64,000 nt of DNA. Source: Notospermus geniculatus. Lineage: Eukaryota; Nemertea; Pilidiophora; Heteronemertea; Lineidae. The notes under the pieces were generated by a model, which saw only the letters and a list, made by a program, of their open reading frames with translations, searched no databases and was not told the origin of the DNA. The DNA lies in assembly GCA_002633025.1 (NCBI GenBank), contig NMRB01001654.1, forward strand, positions 1 to 64,000. Reading direction: 5' to 3'. The position numbers were made by a program, and so were the translations under genes. Of this stretch, positions 33,197-46,281 are shown in pieces; the stretch's first letter is position 1, and each line of letters opens with the position of its first letter.

Positions 33197-33971
33197 ATAA
33201 GGCTAGTCTTGGCGCTGCGGAGAAGGAAACCTATCGTGAAGGCGCACAGTGGCCTCCCACGTCCAGGCCGACGTCCGTCTGCTAAGGTTGGTAATGCCCT
33301 GAATGACCCCTTCCAAACAAGGATTACATGTACTGTAATTGTTGCAGTGAGACTGATTGTTATTGGTCAACAGGGTATAACCAAAAATAGATAATAGATA
33401 ATTATTTTTGGTATAACTATCACATGTATTTACAATTCGTCTGCCGATTTCAGGATCTTGGTAATAAATTATAAATCATCCAGTATTATGTTGATTTTAG
33501 CGATTGAATAATTTTAATTTTGCTGGACACGTCATCTTGATTGCCCACATATTCAATCAACAACGTCTTAAGTCAACATTTGTCATGCAACAATACCCCG
33601 TACAAAGATATCTAAGAAATTAATTCGAGCGAGGTTGTGTTTAGAGCTATTTGGTTCAAGTGCTGGGTAATTACTGTTGACATGGGTCAATGCGAATGGA
33701 CCATGAATAATTAAATAAGACCAAGAAAATATTGAGATATGAGACGAATGTGGCCACTAACCAGGCTGATGGTGTCTAGTTACCTCTTATCATGACTTAT
33801 ACAAGTCAAGGAAGGTCTAGGAACGACTCTTGAGGTTTCACAACGGACATGTATCTGGTTTCTTTATTTCTGGCCTACGCATCCTGAGAATGGGTAGAAT
33901 AATGATGGTAGAGGTTCGTAGCGCTTGCTCTCTCCGTCACCACGCATGCGCTGACGGAGGGACCGTGAGTA
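33197..33971. other. Gene-free stretch
   Basis: No gene or RNA is recognised. Confidence 0.5.
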
Positions 33972-34107
33972 ATACAGAGTTTTCGCAAAGCCCCCGAAAC
34001 GCCAACGCGAACACCAAACCCATTGTTCGATGCCACGTAGAGAGCACCGAACAAAAGGATAGACGTACGCGTTGGCGTTTCGGGGACTTTGCGAAAACTC
34101 CCTATTA
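33972..34107. mobile_element. MITE family M5, copy 1
   Basis: The ends (gagttttcgcaaagcccccg followed by aaacgccaacgc) are mirrored at the right (gcgttggcgtttcggggact and onward). The loop contains cattgttcgatgccacg and agagagcaccgaacaaaagg. The same ends and loop occur at 43349-43478. It is non-coding. Confidence 0.85.
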
Positions 34108-34345
34108 TCTCAGTGTGGGCCCACGTGAAAATTGGTGAAGCCGTTGGTTTTTCGCAAAGACCGACTCTCATGGACAAGAGCACCGGAACGTCTCTGTCGG
34201 GGACACCTGCGTGACTCACAGACGCTGTCCTCAATTGAGAGATGTCCTGATCACAGAGGTAAAGATGAATAGGATGACAGATTTGAGACTCACGGGACTT
34301 TGGTGTCTTTATCAGGAAGGTGTGCTCGTGGGAGAGCTGGGAGCT
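34108..34345. other. Short gene-free stretch before the gap
   Basis: No gene is seen. It ends in a run of 14 G (34346-34359) that precedes the N gap and may have caused the assembly break. Confidence 0.5.
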
Positions 34346-34395
34346 GGGGGGGGGGGGGGTACTCTCAAGCCAACTTATTATTTCTCTGCCAAGAC

Positions 34396-34482
34396 NNNNN
34401 NNNNNNNNNNNNNNNNNNNNNNNNNNNNNNNNNNNNNNNNNNNNNNNNNNNNNNNNNNNNNNNNNNNNNNNNNNNNNNNNNN
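34396..34482. other. Assembly gap (87 N)
   Basis: An unbroken run of N. Frames translated through it are not real. Confidence 0.99.
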
Positions 34483-34499
34483 CTTTATGTAACAGTTCC

Positions 34500-34640
34500 C
34501 GTTTGCGAACTGCTTTCTATGGGCAAATTAACCATAGAAAACAATGGGCAGTCGTTTGTTTCACTGGTCTCAGCGTACGCCATTAGGAAACCAACAATGG
34601 TGAGTTACCCATTGAGAGCCAATTCGCAAAAGCTATCACC
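34500..34640. mobile_element. Foldback beside the gap
   Basis: The left arm tttgcgaactgctttctatg is mirrored by the right arm around 34607-34634 (ttgagagccaattcgcaaaa), with several mismatches. An inner hairpin, tttctatgg/ccatagaaa, is also present. The outer left end may be missing in the N gap. Confidence 0.5.
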
Positions 34641-37040
34641 TGGAGCAGCACCTTTAATCCTCTCTCGGTTCCTCTTGGCCTCTCATCTTGAGAAGACGAA
34701 AGGACACTTTGTTTGTTGTGTGGCAAATACAATCTCTTCACTTTTATTACAATAGTTTTTATTCAGCTGATTAGACAAATCGAGTTCTAGTTCTCAGCGG
34801 TTCATAAGAGAAACTCTCTGCCAAGGTCGTTTGTATCAATCTTACTGACAGTTGCTGTCGAGTCAAGTCGTAGTCATTAGGGGTTATCGAGTCTGAAACC
34901 TCTCCGGCAATCCCTCGGGATCAGTTTAATCCTAAGAGCGCCACCTGCGTGAAAAATGATTAACTACATGTACCTGTCCGGTCGCATAGAAACGGGCAAT
35001 CGTAACTCTTAGCAAGAACGCGGAAAATAACCAATACTCACTAAATTCACTCCAATACGTGTTTCCCTCGATATAAATTTCTCTGTCGCGTACTTGATTC
35101 ATTCGCTCTCGCGCATCGCTCGCGAGACGTTAACTGGCCCCGGCGCGCACGTGCTTGCGTCACTGGTCTGCATAGATTAATAAATTAATGGACTGATATC
35201 TGAGGTAAAAGCAGTCGCCGAGAGTGTTTAAAGGGAGAAAGCTTGGCGGGATAACACCAGGAATAACTTACAACTTATTTCCCTCCAAAAGTGTTTCAAA
35301 GGATAGGATTCAACCGCCTTGGATTGAGTGAATAAGGGGAAAGAAAAGGTAAGAATTTCAAACATTTTTTATCGGTTAACAATTGGTACAATTGTTTCTG
35401 AGTTTGTCATCACGAAAGCTTTTCGTACAATGAAGAAATCGTCAAAAATATGGCAAGTAATTCATGAAGTACAAATAATCTCCCTGGTTTTAATAAAGGG
35501 GACCTTAAAGAAGGCTGCGATATGGTTTCCTTCTTAATGAGTTTCGTTCTTAATGAGTTTCTTATATTAACTGTTTGGTGACGTTCCGTTTCGTCTGTGT
35601 CCAGTAACTCGGTTCAGCGGTATTTCCTGAACTGCTTTTGTAGAAAAGGACGAATCCGAAAAACGAAACCGACGCTTCGAATCATCATTCAGTCATCGGT
35701 CTCTTTGGACTGAGGGTTTTGTCGTTACAAACCCTTCGCACTGAAACGTTCGCTGAAAAAACAGCTTCGAGGCGCAAACAAAAACTTTCCTGGAGAACCG
35801 TTTTACTCTCTCTGATTATTTCGAAGTCGATTTACAGAATTTTTCGATCGGTAAATTCTGCTTCAGCAGATTGCAAAAACAGCTAATATCAGCAAGTAGG
35901 CGTGGTTCGCTAACGTTGATTTGTCTTGTTTTAGAAGTAAATTCCCCAAAAGTCCGTTCTTGCCGTATCTGCCGATCCTTGTCGCCAAAAATCAATGCAC
36001 AGAGCAACTAATACTCAAATCATCTGTCCTAATTTCATATATGACGACAGATAACAACTAAAATATTGTCTAGATACAGCTCATCGACGCTCTAACTCAT
36101 TCTTCAAGTGGACGTGATTTCATTTCACGAGAGACACATGTCTTATTACTTTTCATGACAAACTGTTATCGGAAACTTGCGCCAGTGGTGGTTGTTGTTG
36201 CTGGTGTCGGTGTTCAGGGGACGATTGTGCATTGAGTATCGAAAAAGACGATGTAAGGATGAAAAGCGCTGGGGGTTCTTTTGGAAAAGGGCAGTGCGGT
36301 GCGTGGCGCTGAGTGGTGGAGCGCAGGAATCGAGACAAAGAAGTCACGCGTTCGATTCCAGGTGTTCGTTGTTTTGAACGATGTCGTGCCTTCGACAAGC
36401 ACCGCGCTCAGTCAGAGTAGAGAAACATTCTGGGTGTGTTTCTGATCCTTTTGCTTGAAGATCTGATATTATTTGCTCTCCATGGGCCTTCTGACTCTCA
36501 GCATACTTAGTAAGCTGCAAGCTGCCTTCCACAATTCAGCAGACTGCCGTTGATGGTTTGAGACACGCCTTGTTTAACCCAACCCGTGAAATCTAAGGTT
36601 TCCGAAGAAAGCCACTTTTCCTTGTTCATGTTTAGTTTCGGTTATTGATTGTTGTCAGTATGGATAAGACGACTCAATCAACAAACTGATTACAGCTTCA
36701 ATATAACATATCGTATAGATTTCATACCATTGTCGCAGCCAATTGAGCTTGTCAATCATTTCATAAACGTTGTAATCTGGCTGAGGCCGTCTCTGATTTG
36801 ATATCGTGTCAAGCCACAGCTGTAGATTTGGCTAATAAACCAAATTATGTCCAATGAACATCGCCGCCATAACGAAATCATGACTTTGCCGTGAGAAATC
36901 GCTCCGAGTCGACGTCTAGAAAGAAAATTAATGATATCTCGCCTCGCTTTTCGACCTCTGGGTCGTTCATTTGACTTTATCTCAAAATTTCCCGTGTTGA
37001 AATCAAACTGGTTTCATGTCATTAACAAGATTATAAATGA
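34641..37040. other. Gene-free stretch with one SINE-like word pair
   Basis: No gene is recognised over 2.4 kb. At 36300-36362 the order gtggcgctgagtggtggagc, then cgttcgattcc, resembles the A and B boxes of a Leu-type tRNA at plausible spacing. This may be a diverged tRNA-derived SINE. Confidence 0.4.
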
Positions 37041-37190
37041 GAAACCCGCATAACTTTTTACCCCTCCAGGGGGCGCTGCGAGCGGTTGTACAGAAGACGT
37101 CAAAAACGGAGCAAAGCAACGTAATGACGTCGCGTCACAGTGTCTTTGTGACGCTGTGCACCAGGGAGGAAAGGTAGACGTACGACATCC
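37041..37190 (-). mobile_element. MITE family F2, diverged copy
   Basis: The left part (taactttttacccc, gggggcgctgcgagcggttg, gaagacgtcaaaaacgg, gcaaagcaacg, atgacgtcgcgtca) matches the reverse strand of the complete element at 42083-42276. The right third is too diverged for its end to be fixed. Confidence 0.7.
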
Positions 37191-39654
37191 TTCTTGCGTC
37201 TATATTTGATTGGTGGGAAAAAATGGTATTATGTAAAAAAGGAGCAAAAAATCGACATTTAGTGAGTTTTTTAACACTTAAATGGGAATTAAATGAGTCC
37301 TGACTAAAAAATGTCAGCTGCAACAGGTAAAAATCGGGACGTGACATCAGCTTCCCTAATCACCTACCGAAGCGATGCAATTAGTTTGTTGATGATGATA
37401 AATCGTCTTTCTTATAAGGTAGGAATTTCAGGACAATATTTCATGAACTTAAACTGTTTCCCATTTTGCGTAAAAAGAGGAACGAATTTGGGGGAGGAGG
37501 CCATTAATGTCTGCATTTCCACTTTAAATTTTATCAGAAATGCCACGCCGTTCTTACAGTATATAGAGGAAGTTGATTTGGCGGCCAACATGGTTATGGT
37601 ATCACGTCGAAGCCGAAGTTAGCTTCGCTTGCCGTGACCTGGACCCTGTGGCTATAACCTTATGGTTCTGTATCATTAAATGTAATGTATAGGGCGGGAT
37701 AATTATTACGAGGAAACAAAGTATCTTGTTACAGCAGGTCATTAATATCGGCTCCTTACGCGAGGGAACGTAATTAAGTGTGCTGGCAGGGGGAATTGGC
37801 GGCACTTTTTTAGCATCTTATACCACGTGGCTCCACCTGTCGGTCATGATCGGTTCCATTCATAAGAGATTGACAAATTAACGAGAAAGTGTCAGAACCA
37901 AGCTTCAACTGTGCGGTGTAGAAGGAAACCAGAGGACCTATGAACAGGAAATGGGTGTACATGTGCGTGAATCCTCTATCAGATGGGTGTGTGTGTATAC
38001 CGTATGTGTAAAGGGAGGCTTTAAAGTAGGCCTTTGAGCTTGAGTCAATAAGCTGATGCATACTTCCTTGGCGACCGTCGTATGTGTAAAACCTTTGGCA
38101 GCAGATAAAAGGATTTGAACGATGCTGTCTTCATTGCTTCATTACTTTGCCCTTTAAAATGAAAAGAGTACATGGTAAGGGGCCCAAAGTGCAGAAAAGA
38201 GTACATGGTACGGGGGGTCAAGGTGCAGAACAACCATTAGTCGTCGCACCTGTCTGGTTTCTTGTACTCAGACGACTGAGAATGATTTATAATGATTTAG
38301 ATCGCTAATTTCTGACCTTTGCAAATCTCATTAAGAACCTTATCGTTCAACGATTAACTTCTTGAATAATATAAGACATTGCTAAGTTTATTGGCAATTT
38401 TGGCTCAGTTTCGTTTCGAGATGGGCGTCACCGTGAGCTCTGTCGTACCTGATTCAGCTGATAGGTGCCGGAGCAGCTGCCATGGCTGCTGGGTGACGGC
38501 AACGAGATGGATTTGGAGTCAAATCCATCAATGAAAGAAAGTCCCCTCGTTTGTTGAATTGCTTCAGAGAGGATGATATACTGAACGTTATTGTCAATTT
38601 TGAGTCGATGATGGGCCCGGATGATGGGGAGGAAAAGTCGAAAGAGAAAATTGCAGGCACTCTAATTGTGAAGCATCTGCTAAAGAGTTTGCCGGGCTAT
38701 GCAACCAAACTTAGTAGGCCGGTGTAACACCTGCCATGTTCCCCCGCCCTCATTGTTCAAAAACGTTACGCCAGCAACTGTGTATTTTTCTTAGTAATAG
38801 CAGAAATATCACACTGGGAATTTCTAGTAATCGTTATTAATTGTCATTGTCTTTATGCTAAAGACATATCCACGATCGATCAAACTCACAAGAAAATTAG
38901 ATTAAAATGGTTCTCGACGCAGCAAGATTTTGATGAAACGCCCCAGGGATCGTTCATAGCCACTTTATGCTGACTATTAGAGTTGCTGCTGAATCTCTTT
39001 ATTTTTCAATGATGTAAACCTCGAGGGAGAGTAGTTGTATCAACTCCGTTAGAACGTGATCCTGTTTTTAGCAGATGCTTCACCAAATAGCAAGATGGAG
39101 GAGTCCTGTTTGCTTGCGAGGAGATGTGGGCGTGTCTGCATCGGCAAACAGCGCCAGCAGACGACGAAATGATTGAGTTGTGATCCAAATATAGCCAGAG
39201 TTTGGGAGTATGTGGGCTTCTCCGAACTCCTACTTGTTTCATAACAAGAAACTCCTCTCTTAGTCTTAGTCATCAAACTTTGAGGACTGAAACGTTGAGA
39301 AAACCCGTCCCAGAGAAACACGGGTCTTCTCTCTTTACGACCAGCCCCAATTTTCTTTAAACTTTCCTAGGAAGAATGTGTGCCGGTGGAGACGAAAAGA
39401 AAGTTCGTCCTCCCCTGGGTTAGGAGTATGTGTCATATTCTGTTATTCGACGACGCTCTAGCCAGATGTTTTTCCCTCCTCGATGGAATCCCCTCTAACC
39501 CGCTGAGGATGTAATCTCTGCCGAATATCTCGTCGCGATTGCGTTAGCATGCATGGTAGGTAGGGGATCGTTGTTGCCATCCGGAGTTTTCAGCTATAAG
39601 CATATAATCTGTCCTTCCGAAAAATCGAAATTCAGATAGCACGGTGAACCCTCC
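37191..39654. other. Gene-free stretch
   Basis: No gene is recognised. The only structure is the two-copy tandem repeat listed separately. Confidence 0.45.
38162..38227 (+). repeat. Tandem repeat, 33 bp, two copies
   Basis: Each unit begins aaaagagtacatggta and ends gtgcag. They differ at four or five bases. Confidence 0.85.
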
Positions 39655-39930
39655 AACAGCTCAAACCGCCCCTAGCCATTCAACTCGAAGCCGTGTCCAA
39701 GATGCACAGATCTCTGGCTAGCGGTCATGATATCCCGGGTTCGAATCCCATTGTCGGCGTGAGACTCTGGGCAGGTCTCTTTGTCTACCTTCCCTCACTC
39801 CACCCAGAAACGATCAGGATTGGGCGCTGAATGAGCAGCTCCTCTGAAAGAATAGACCGGGGTTAAGTGTAAAGTCGGATGGCACTGTTGTTGATATCAG
39901 ACTATAAACCCAAACTTTAACTTTAACAGT
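39655..39930 (+). mobile_element. tRNA-derived SINE-like segment
   Basis: A perfect B box, ggttcgaatcc (39738-39748), follows a tRNA-like middle (ctggctagcggtcatgatat). The A box region is degraded. A body follows with tctgggcaggtctctttgtc and gattgggcgctgaatgagca. The block ends near aacccaaactttaactttaa. The layout is that of a tRNA-headed SINE. The edges are approximate. Confidence 0.5.
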
Positions 39931-42082
39931 AAAAAGTCTCAAATCTTCCATTTGAAAGATTTTATCTGCGGGTTCCACTAATAATCTCCTGCCAAGTATC
40001 TTTGGTGTTTCCGTTCGTGTCGATGTTGGCTTCGAGTGGCTTAAATGAAAAGTCAGATCTTTGAAGTTTCAAAGTTGACTTGAAAGTTCTCTAGTGTAGT
40101 GTCGTATTCCTTGTATTACTTGTTCATTCTCGATCACTGACCTGTAAATCTTTAAGGATCATAGGAGACGTCTTTCAAACCGATTATACCACTGCTTTTT
40201 AAAGTTTTCATACGCCACGATAACCTTCCTCAAAGTTGCTTAATGCTCCTTCGAACCAGGAACAGACAGGAACAAAGCTTCTGGGCCCTGGACTTACGAT
40301 CCCTTATGACCGAATTAACACCTTAATGTATGACGTTTCCACTTTAGACAGACAGCCGAATCCTGGGACACTTCCGCCAGATCATGGTTTGTCTTTAATC
40401 CAGACCGGTGAATGTCTGATGTAGCTCGAGTTTTCCCGACGTATCAGCGTTATTCCATTCTTTATGTGCCTGCAATACCTTGACATTGCAATTCAGAAAG
40501 CTAGCATGTGCGGGGAGGGACCAAAAGGGAATGAAACGATGAGCCCTTGTTTGAAAAAAAACATAACTTCGTCAAATCTCGCCTCGGCTGAACCTTCGAA
40601 ACCTGGAAGCTCTGGAAACCTGACTCCGGAGAAGACATGTACCATGAAGTGATGAAAGTTATTCCTCTTAAAAACAACTTGTTCTCTACTTGACTTCAAC
40701 CACTTCACACGTTGATATGTATACGAGGCGTCCCTGGTAAGATCTTTGTGCAGACAAACGCAACAGGTCAAAAGGTCTTAAAGTTGTCTTGGTAAGAAAT
40801 TAGGCCATGCCCGAGTGCAGTGCAAGAAGGAAGCGTTCGCGTTAGGGTTACCACTTCAATCTTTGAGTTACTCGTCTTCAGTTGGGGAGGATGGAGTAGA
40901 GATTTTGCCCTGGTCATCTATACTTCTGTTGTGTTGTCTATATACAAGGAAGTAGATAACTAACACATGTGGTTGGCCCTTCAATTTCGCCAGGCTTCTG
41001 TCTTCAGTCATGTGGTGTCGCATTTTGTAGAGAATGTACCATGAGTATCAGCAAAAATAGATAAGCGAGCGAGAATCGCCGTTCATTTCCGACTTCGAAG
41101 ACGGACTGGTCGTAGATTTATGTATATAAACATGAATTCATACTGGCTGTAGCCAATATATAGACTTTACTCTAATCCATTGTGGATACTGGAAGCAGTT
41201 GTCTCATTCATACAACGATATAATGACAGTTGTGTTTACAGTGAAAGCTAAGATAAGTGGTTGAGATACGCCACGCCGGACGAACTGAAGGAAGTCGGCG
41301 ACAGGTCTTTCATTGACTACTTCATCTGTAGTCTCTCGGTGTCCCCGTGTCCAGAGAGATATTCCTCGTGTTTTCATTCCTTAGGTACTCCACACTGACG
41401 CCACCATGCATTCGGTCATTTGACGCCGTCGATGTGTTTGACATACGGACGACTTGTGAAGCAAGTGTTTCGCTAGCCTGGTTCCACTGGCCTCGACAGA
41501 TGGCGTTGGGGTGGGAGACGACGAAATCATGACACACGTGATCACATGCCGGCATCTGATTGGCCACCATTACATCCAATGCGGTGCATCGATACCGCAG
41601 GTGTTGGATTCAGTTCTAGTTCATAATTATCGTGATAATCCATTTTACCACCTCTAAGTTTTGGTACTATAACTTATCATAGTCTGGTGTATACCACCGT
41701 GACATCCCAAAAGTTTCTTAATATGACCAAGTCTTTTTCTTCGGTCATATATCAAGTGCTCAGGTGGCTATTTTTCGTTCTTGGCCAAACGCCTCAGTAG
41801 ATATTTTGATAACCCAACGGACTGGTGAGAGTTTGACGTATGAATCTCCATATATTGCTTGTCCGTGGCTTTTGTGTAAACATGATGGAGTAATAACTAT
41901 TGCCATCAATTTACGAGGCGAACTTCTCGCCTTTCTGCCAGATCGGGTCGATGAAAATACCACATGCTAATAATGGTTACATCATTTCGCCCACTCGGGA
42001 CGCAGATTTTTGTATAATGAAAGTTTGATAATGAAATAAAATTTTTAAAAATTACTTGCTCTGGTTAAATGAGCGAGAGAAT
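39931..42082. other. Gene-free stretch
   Basis: About 2.1 kb has no recognised gene. Frames are under 95 codons. Confidence 0.45.
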
Positions 42083-42276
42083 GAGCAACCTGCAGAACTA
42101 ACGCCACTAGGAGGCGCTGTGAGCGGTTGTACCTTTTTTCGACGTCTCGTCCGTGTTGCACTGCGTCAAGGACGTCGTGACGCGACGTCATTGCGTTGCT
42201 TTGCTCTGTTTTTGACGTCTTCGGTCCAACCGCTCGTAGCGCCGCCCTGTCGGATAAAAAGTTATTTGGGTTCCTC
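42083..42276 (+). mobile_element. MITE family F2, complete single-copy example
   Basis: The ends are gagcaacctgcagaac and the mirrored gggttcctc. Inner mirrored blocks are ggcgctgtgagcggttgtac against ggtccaaccgctcgtagcgc. The centre carries gcgtcaaggacgtcgtgacg, rich in acgtc words. Related copies occur at 37041, 46090, 49572, 53457 and 59371. It is non-coding. The apparent 101-codon and 137-codon frames here run through the element. Confidence 0.85.
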
Positions 42277-43348
42277 ATTGAATGTTATCAGACGTTTTGT
42301 CGGAAACTCCGCCCATATATTCATTGGGTTTCTAATAATCTACGGATTGGATTCTTATTGAAAATAAAGAATCCACTCCGAACACCCTCAGATCCAGTGG
42401 CAGTCGTTACCAGGGCTCGCATCGTCAGACTATTAACGACACGGAAGATATTTTCTAAAAAGTTCGTCCTGGCGTGGGCGCCTCACTTCCCAATCTCTTA
42501 CTGCTGTTTTAAACTTCGTTCCGTGACATCAAATTTCTTACACTCTGTCTCCCGAGGGGGTCTGTGGCTGTTCATGTTTGTTAAGCGCACAGGGAGCTGC
42601 TGTTTATAACATGACGTCACACAACATCAATAGGATACAACAGGTGTCTACTGGGTGAAGCCAATCCATCCGACGAAGGTGAGACAGTTCCTGGACATTG
42701 TTAGATTGCCATCTGCTGTAAAGGAAGTTTTTCACGGATAGGCGTCAGTGGGGCAAAAACAAGTCATTTTTTATCCAATCTCCGGTGCAGTCATCTTTAG
42801 AAACTCAGTGACGAGCTGGTGTCTGGCCCTTCCAGGGTACATAACGGGTGAATCAGAAAGAATGACCTGAAGTATTAGCTGGAGCGCTTGTCGTGCTTGT
42901 TTCTAAACTTCTTCCGCCATGTTTCGTTGCCATGAAGCTCCTGATGTCGGAGCTACGGCAGGATAACAGACGAGTCCCCGGATGTAAAAACTTCTGATAA
43001 GTGCTGACAAAATCTGACACTATAATGCCCCATAATATCCACCGTTCTTCTCGTTAGCCCGACGGTGTCCATTTCATGTGATCTCTTCCGCTTGGTATTT
43101 AACTTGATACAACCTCGTGACATTTAAAAATCTCAATTAAGAAGTGGGAGGACAGCGAGCCCGCTTGTTCTGTCGTTAGTGCATGCCACAACCGGAGGTG
43201 TTTCTCGCTCTATCCAATTAACACCACACAGATTTGCACTAAATAGGGGTACTTGCTGAAGAAAGGGGGCAGTGTGCAGAGAAGACTAGGCCTGCAATGA
43301 ATTCTTTCGAAGAGCGCTGGTGGTTGAAGTTGGCGCCCGTTTCTGGTA
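42277..43348. other. Gene-free stretch
   Basis: No gene is recognised. Confidence 0.5.
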
Positions 43349-43478
43349 GTAGGGACTTCGCAAAGCCCCCGAAACGCCAACGCCAACGCCAAATCCATTG
43401 TTCGATGCCACGAAGAGAGCACCGAACAAAAGGATAGACGCTCGCGTTTGCGTTTCGGGTGCTTTGCGAAGACGCCAT
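43349..43478. mobile_element. MITE family M5, copy 2
   Basis: It shares the inverted ends (cttcgcaaagcccccgaaac and the mirrored tttcgggtgctttgcgaag) and the loop words attgttcgatgccacg and gagcaccgaacaaaaggata with 33972-34107. It is somewhat more diverged. Confidence 0.85.
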
Positions 43479-43528
43479 AGTTGATGTGGAGAATGTTATT
43501 ACTGAAAATCTAGGCCGAGTAAAATCAG

Positions 43529-43577
43529 ACTTCCGGTAAGTTATCAAATCCAAGATGGCGTCCAAAATGGCCGCCAA
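43529..43577 (+). promoter_or_regulatory. Promoter/first-exon candidate: ETS plus YY1 over an ATG
   Basis: An ETS site (acttccgg, 43529-43536) is followed 15 bases on by ccaagatggcg, a YY1 consensus whose ATG (43554) has A at -3 and G at +4. A second similar ATG (aaaatggccgcc) follows in frame. The frame is about 40 codons (MASKMAAKTGFHQ...). A weak donor-like caggttacg lies at about 43732. There is no homology to support it. Confidence 0.3.
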
Positions 43578-45047
43578 GACTGGATTTCACCAGTCTGTGG
43601 TGCTACTTTTTGAGACGATGATCCATTGTTTTCATTGGGCACAGGGCTGTTCGCTTCACCCTATGCAAACATGATAGCTTTGTCTGTTGAACTCCTTCGG
43701 GTCTTGTTTACAGCGAGCATTAATTGCACATCAGGTTACGGAATGCGCAATCTTGTTTTCAATCCGTTTCTTCACCACATGACGTGTCACATCACCGTTT
43801 TATTATTTAACAGGCTAAACACCTCCTGATATTTTCCCAGCCTGAAACTTTAACCAACGGGGAAGAACCTGCTAAGATTGCAGATAAACTCTAATGAATA
43901 TTCTGCCGGATTTGTTCTACGGAGTTCCGTTCAGAGACGAGATCAGATGGGTCACCGTGTGGTGAATGGGGAGGTGAAGAATAACTTGGGCTCATTACAA
44001 CGTCAGACCGTCTCCTTTTTTGGCTTCTCCATGAAAAGAAGGTGATCTTATACTATGTAAATTACAACCAGGCATGACTCATGGTGAGGTCTGCCATGGA
44101 GAGGAAAGATAGACGCCACTTCCTGGCCTCTGGGTCCAATGAAAAGTGGGAGAAAAAGCGTAAGCCCCATTTTTGAAGGCTACTACACCAGAGAAGTAGT
44201 CTGTAATGCAATAATGCATTCTCGTCCATGATGCACTGACAGATAACGTCTACCATTTGGTTCTGAACAGCAAATGGTTGGTACAGCGATGTACGCTATA
44301 CAGTTCACCTTTATTTTTACTCTGCATGCCTCTTTAACTACAATGGCATTTAAACGCTCTATGAGTGATACACAGTTTCAGAGTGACAAATTCATTCAAA
44401 GACAAAGCTTTACTTGTACGATTCGCCCGTCACTAAAAGCATCGTATTCATTCGCCACCATTCATTTCAACCTCACTCAACTTCATCTCAGTTTCAAATG
44501 TTTCCTTTTCTAAACGTTTCTTCAGTGTTCTCGGTTAAGACGCCTTAAGCAATCACTCAATCACAAATGGAACGCTGTTAAAATAATGGAGACAATAAGT
44601 ATGTTCTAAGTGTTGCCAGTTTTATGTTTTCCATTAACAGAACTCAAAGATTTGAAATCAAACAATGCTTGTTAATTTCATATTTTTGATGTTTCGCTGC
44701 GTATTGTTGTTCTCTTTAGAACAACCTCCTAACTTGCCTAGAAATTGGATAAAAATGGTGAATGTCGAAAAGCGATCGATGTGAATCTCCGAGGGTTCAG
44801 GGTTGGCTCAGGATTGGGTTTAAGCGTTCTTCCAATTGAGCCCTTGGAAACAGAGATGTGAGAAATCACATTGTTCGTCATTCATCCAAGTTAATCATGG
44901 TTCAGTGAAAGTAAATATGCGGAAATGTTTGATTATATTTCGATAGATTTCTTCCTTTGGATTCGATGGTTGTTGCCCGAGGCGCGGGTCAGGCCGTCAC
45001 GCATCATTAGTTACATGCTCGCCCACGCCTGACACACCCGCCAATAA
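43578..45047. other. Gene-free stretch
   Basis: No gene is recognised before the start of the duplicated region. Confidence 0.5.
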
Positions 45048-45072
45048 TCTGATTTTGCTTGTCGATGATCGC

Positions 45073-45169
45073 GCATCCTCCCATAGCAGGGCTTTGGTCT
45101 CGCTCCTCTTCATACACTCGCGTGGTGGATGAAGAGGAGCGAGGTAAAAACCCCTGCTGTGGGAGCATG
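45073..45169. repeat. Foldback family F1, copy 2
   Basis: The left arm catcctcccatagcagggct, then ctcgctcctcttcat, is mirrored by atgaagaggagcgag and ccctgctgtgggagcatg. It is related to 6391-6516 and duplicated at 52418-52513. Confidence 0.8.
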
Positions 45170-46089
45170 ACGACCGCGCGATATTCGTCACCTATTTTGG
45201 AGGCGGTGTCAAGTTCGTAGGGACGGGAAACTCCACCGTGTTTGACAAGTAAACCCAGTAATCATAGATCAAGTATAAGACATGAATCGATACTGTTACA
45301 ATCAACCCATATCGATCACTATTGAGAAGTCATTTCTCTTTATTGAGTTGAAATCAGTACTTATTTAGCGAGAGTTGCCCTTTGACCGAGTAGTTGGGAA
45401 TTTTTGTTTGTCATTTTGGAATCGATTCCAATAAAATACATTGGAATTCGATACGTGGTGTAAAATATCGAAACTTACTCGCTGTGTGCAATTACCATGC
45501 GCGCGCAGATGACTTGAAACTTGACTAACTTGATGGTTCAGGTTGCTGGAATTTCATTGTTTGAGGTGATTCATGGCTACCCTGCAGTTCCTGTCGACAC
45601 CAATGTTTTGTTTATTCGATATCCCTTCGAAATCCCAAAAGGCGGCGCTCCATGTGAGATGTTTCTTCCGTTGAGTTGGTGTCAACGGGCTATTTACCAT
45701 TGGCTTCGTTTCGACCTCATAACACCAATAACACAAAGTGCCAATAGATATCTACGCTGAGTTGCCCTGGAGAGCCACTTTACGCGAGAAAACTGGTGAA
45801 GAGGTACTTTTACGCGTCCTTACTTAATAAGTGCATCCCTTTCTTGAGGGTTAACGAACATGATTAATGGTTCGCATGAAGCGTGGATAATCCAGTATCA
45901 AATCATGAACAATCAGGATGATCATGATGAGCAATGGTTTTTACATCACGCCAATTACTATCATCAGCTTTAATGACCTGTAAACGCCGTCTTCTCGTTT
46001 ATCAAACTTGGAAATGACAAGCGGCGGCTGGGGAAAAACGAAGGGAAGTTCACTTCGAGGGGGAGATGACGACCAACGCGGTAGGCATT

Positions 46090-46281
46090 GAGGAACCTGC
46101 AGAACTCTACCACCACTTGGGGGCGCTGTGAGCGGTTGTGCCCTTTTCGACGTCTACGTCCCTGTTGTACTGCGTCAAGGACGTCATGACGCGACATTTT
46201 GCTCTGTTTTTATACGTCGTCGGTACGACACTCACAGCGCCGCCCTGTCGTGATAAATGCAAAATGTTTTGCGGCTTCCTC
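46090..46281 (+). mobile_element. MITE family F2, copy in segment A1
   Basis: The ends are gaggaacctgcagaac and the mirrored cttcctc. The inner blocks gggcgctgtgagcggttg and actcacagcgccgccctgtc are mirrored. The same element lies at 53457-53647. Confidence 0.83.

Noticed and set aside
34211-34755. Frames of 88-151 codons around 34.4 kb
   Set aside because: They cross the 87-N gap and a poly-G run.
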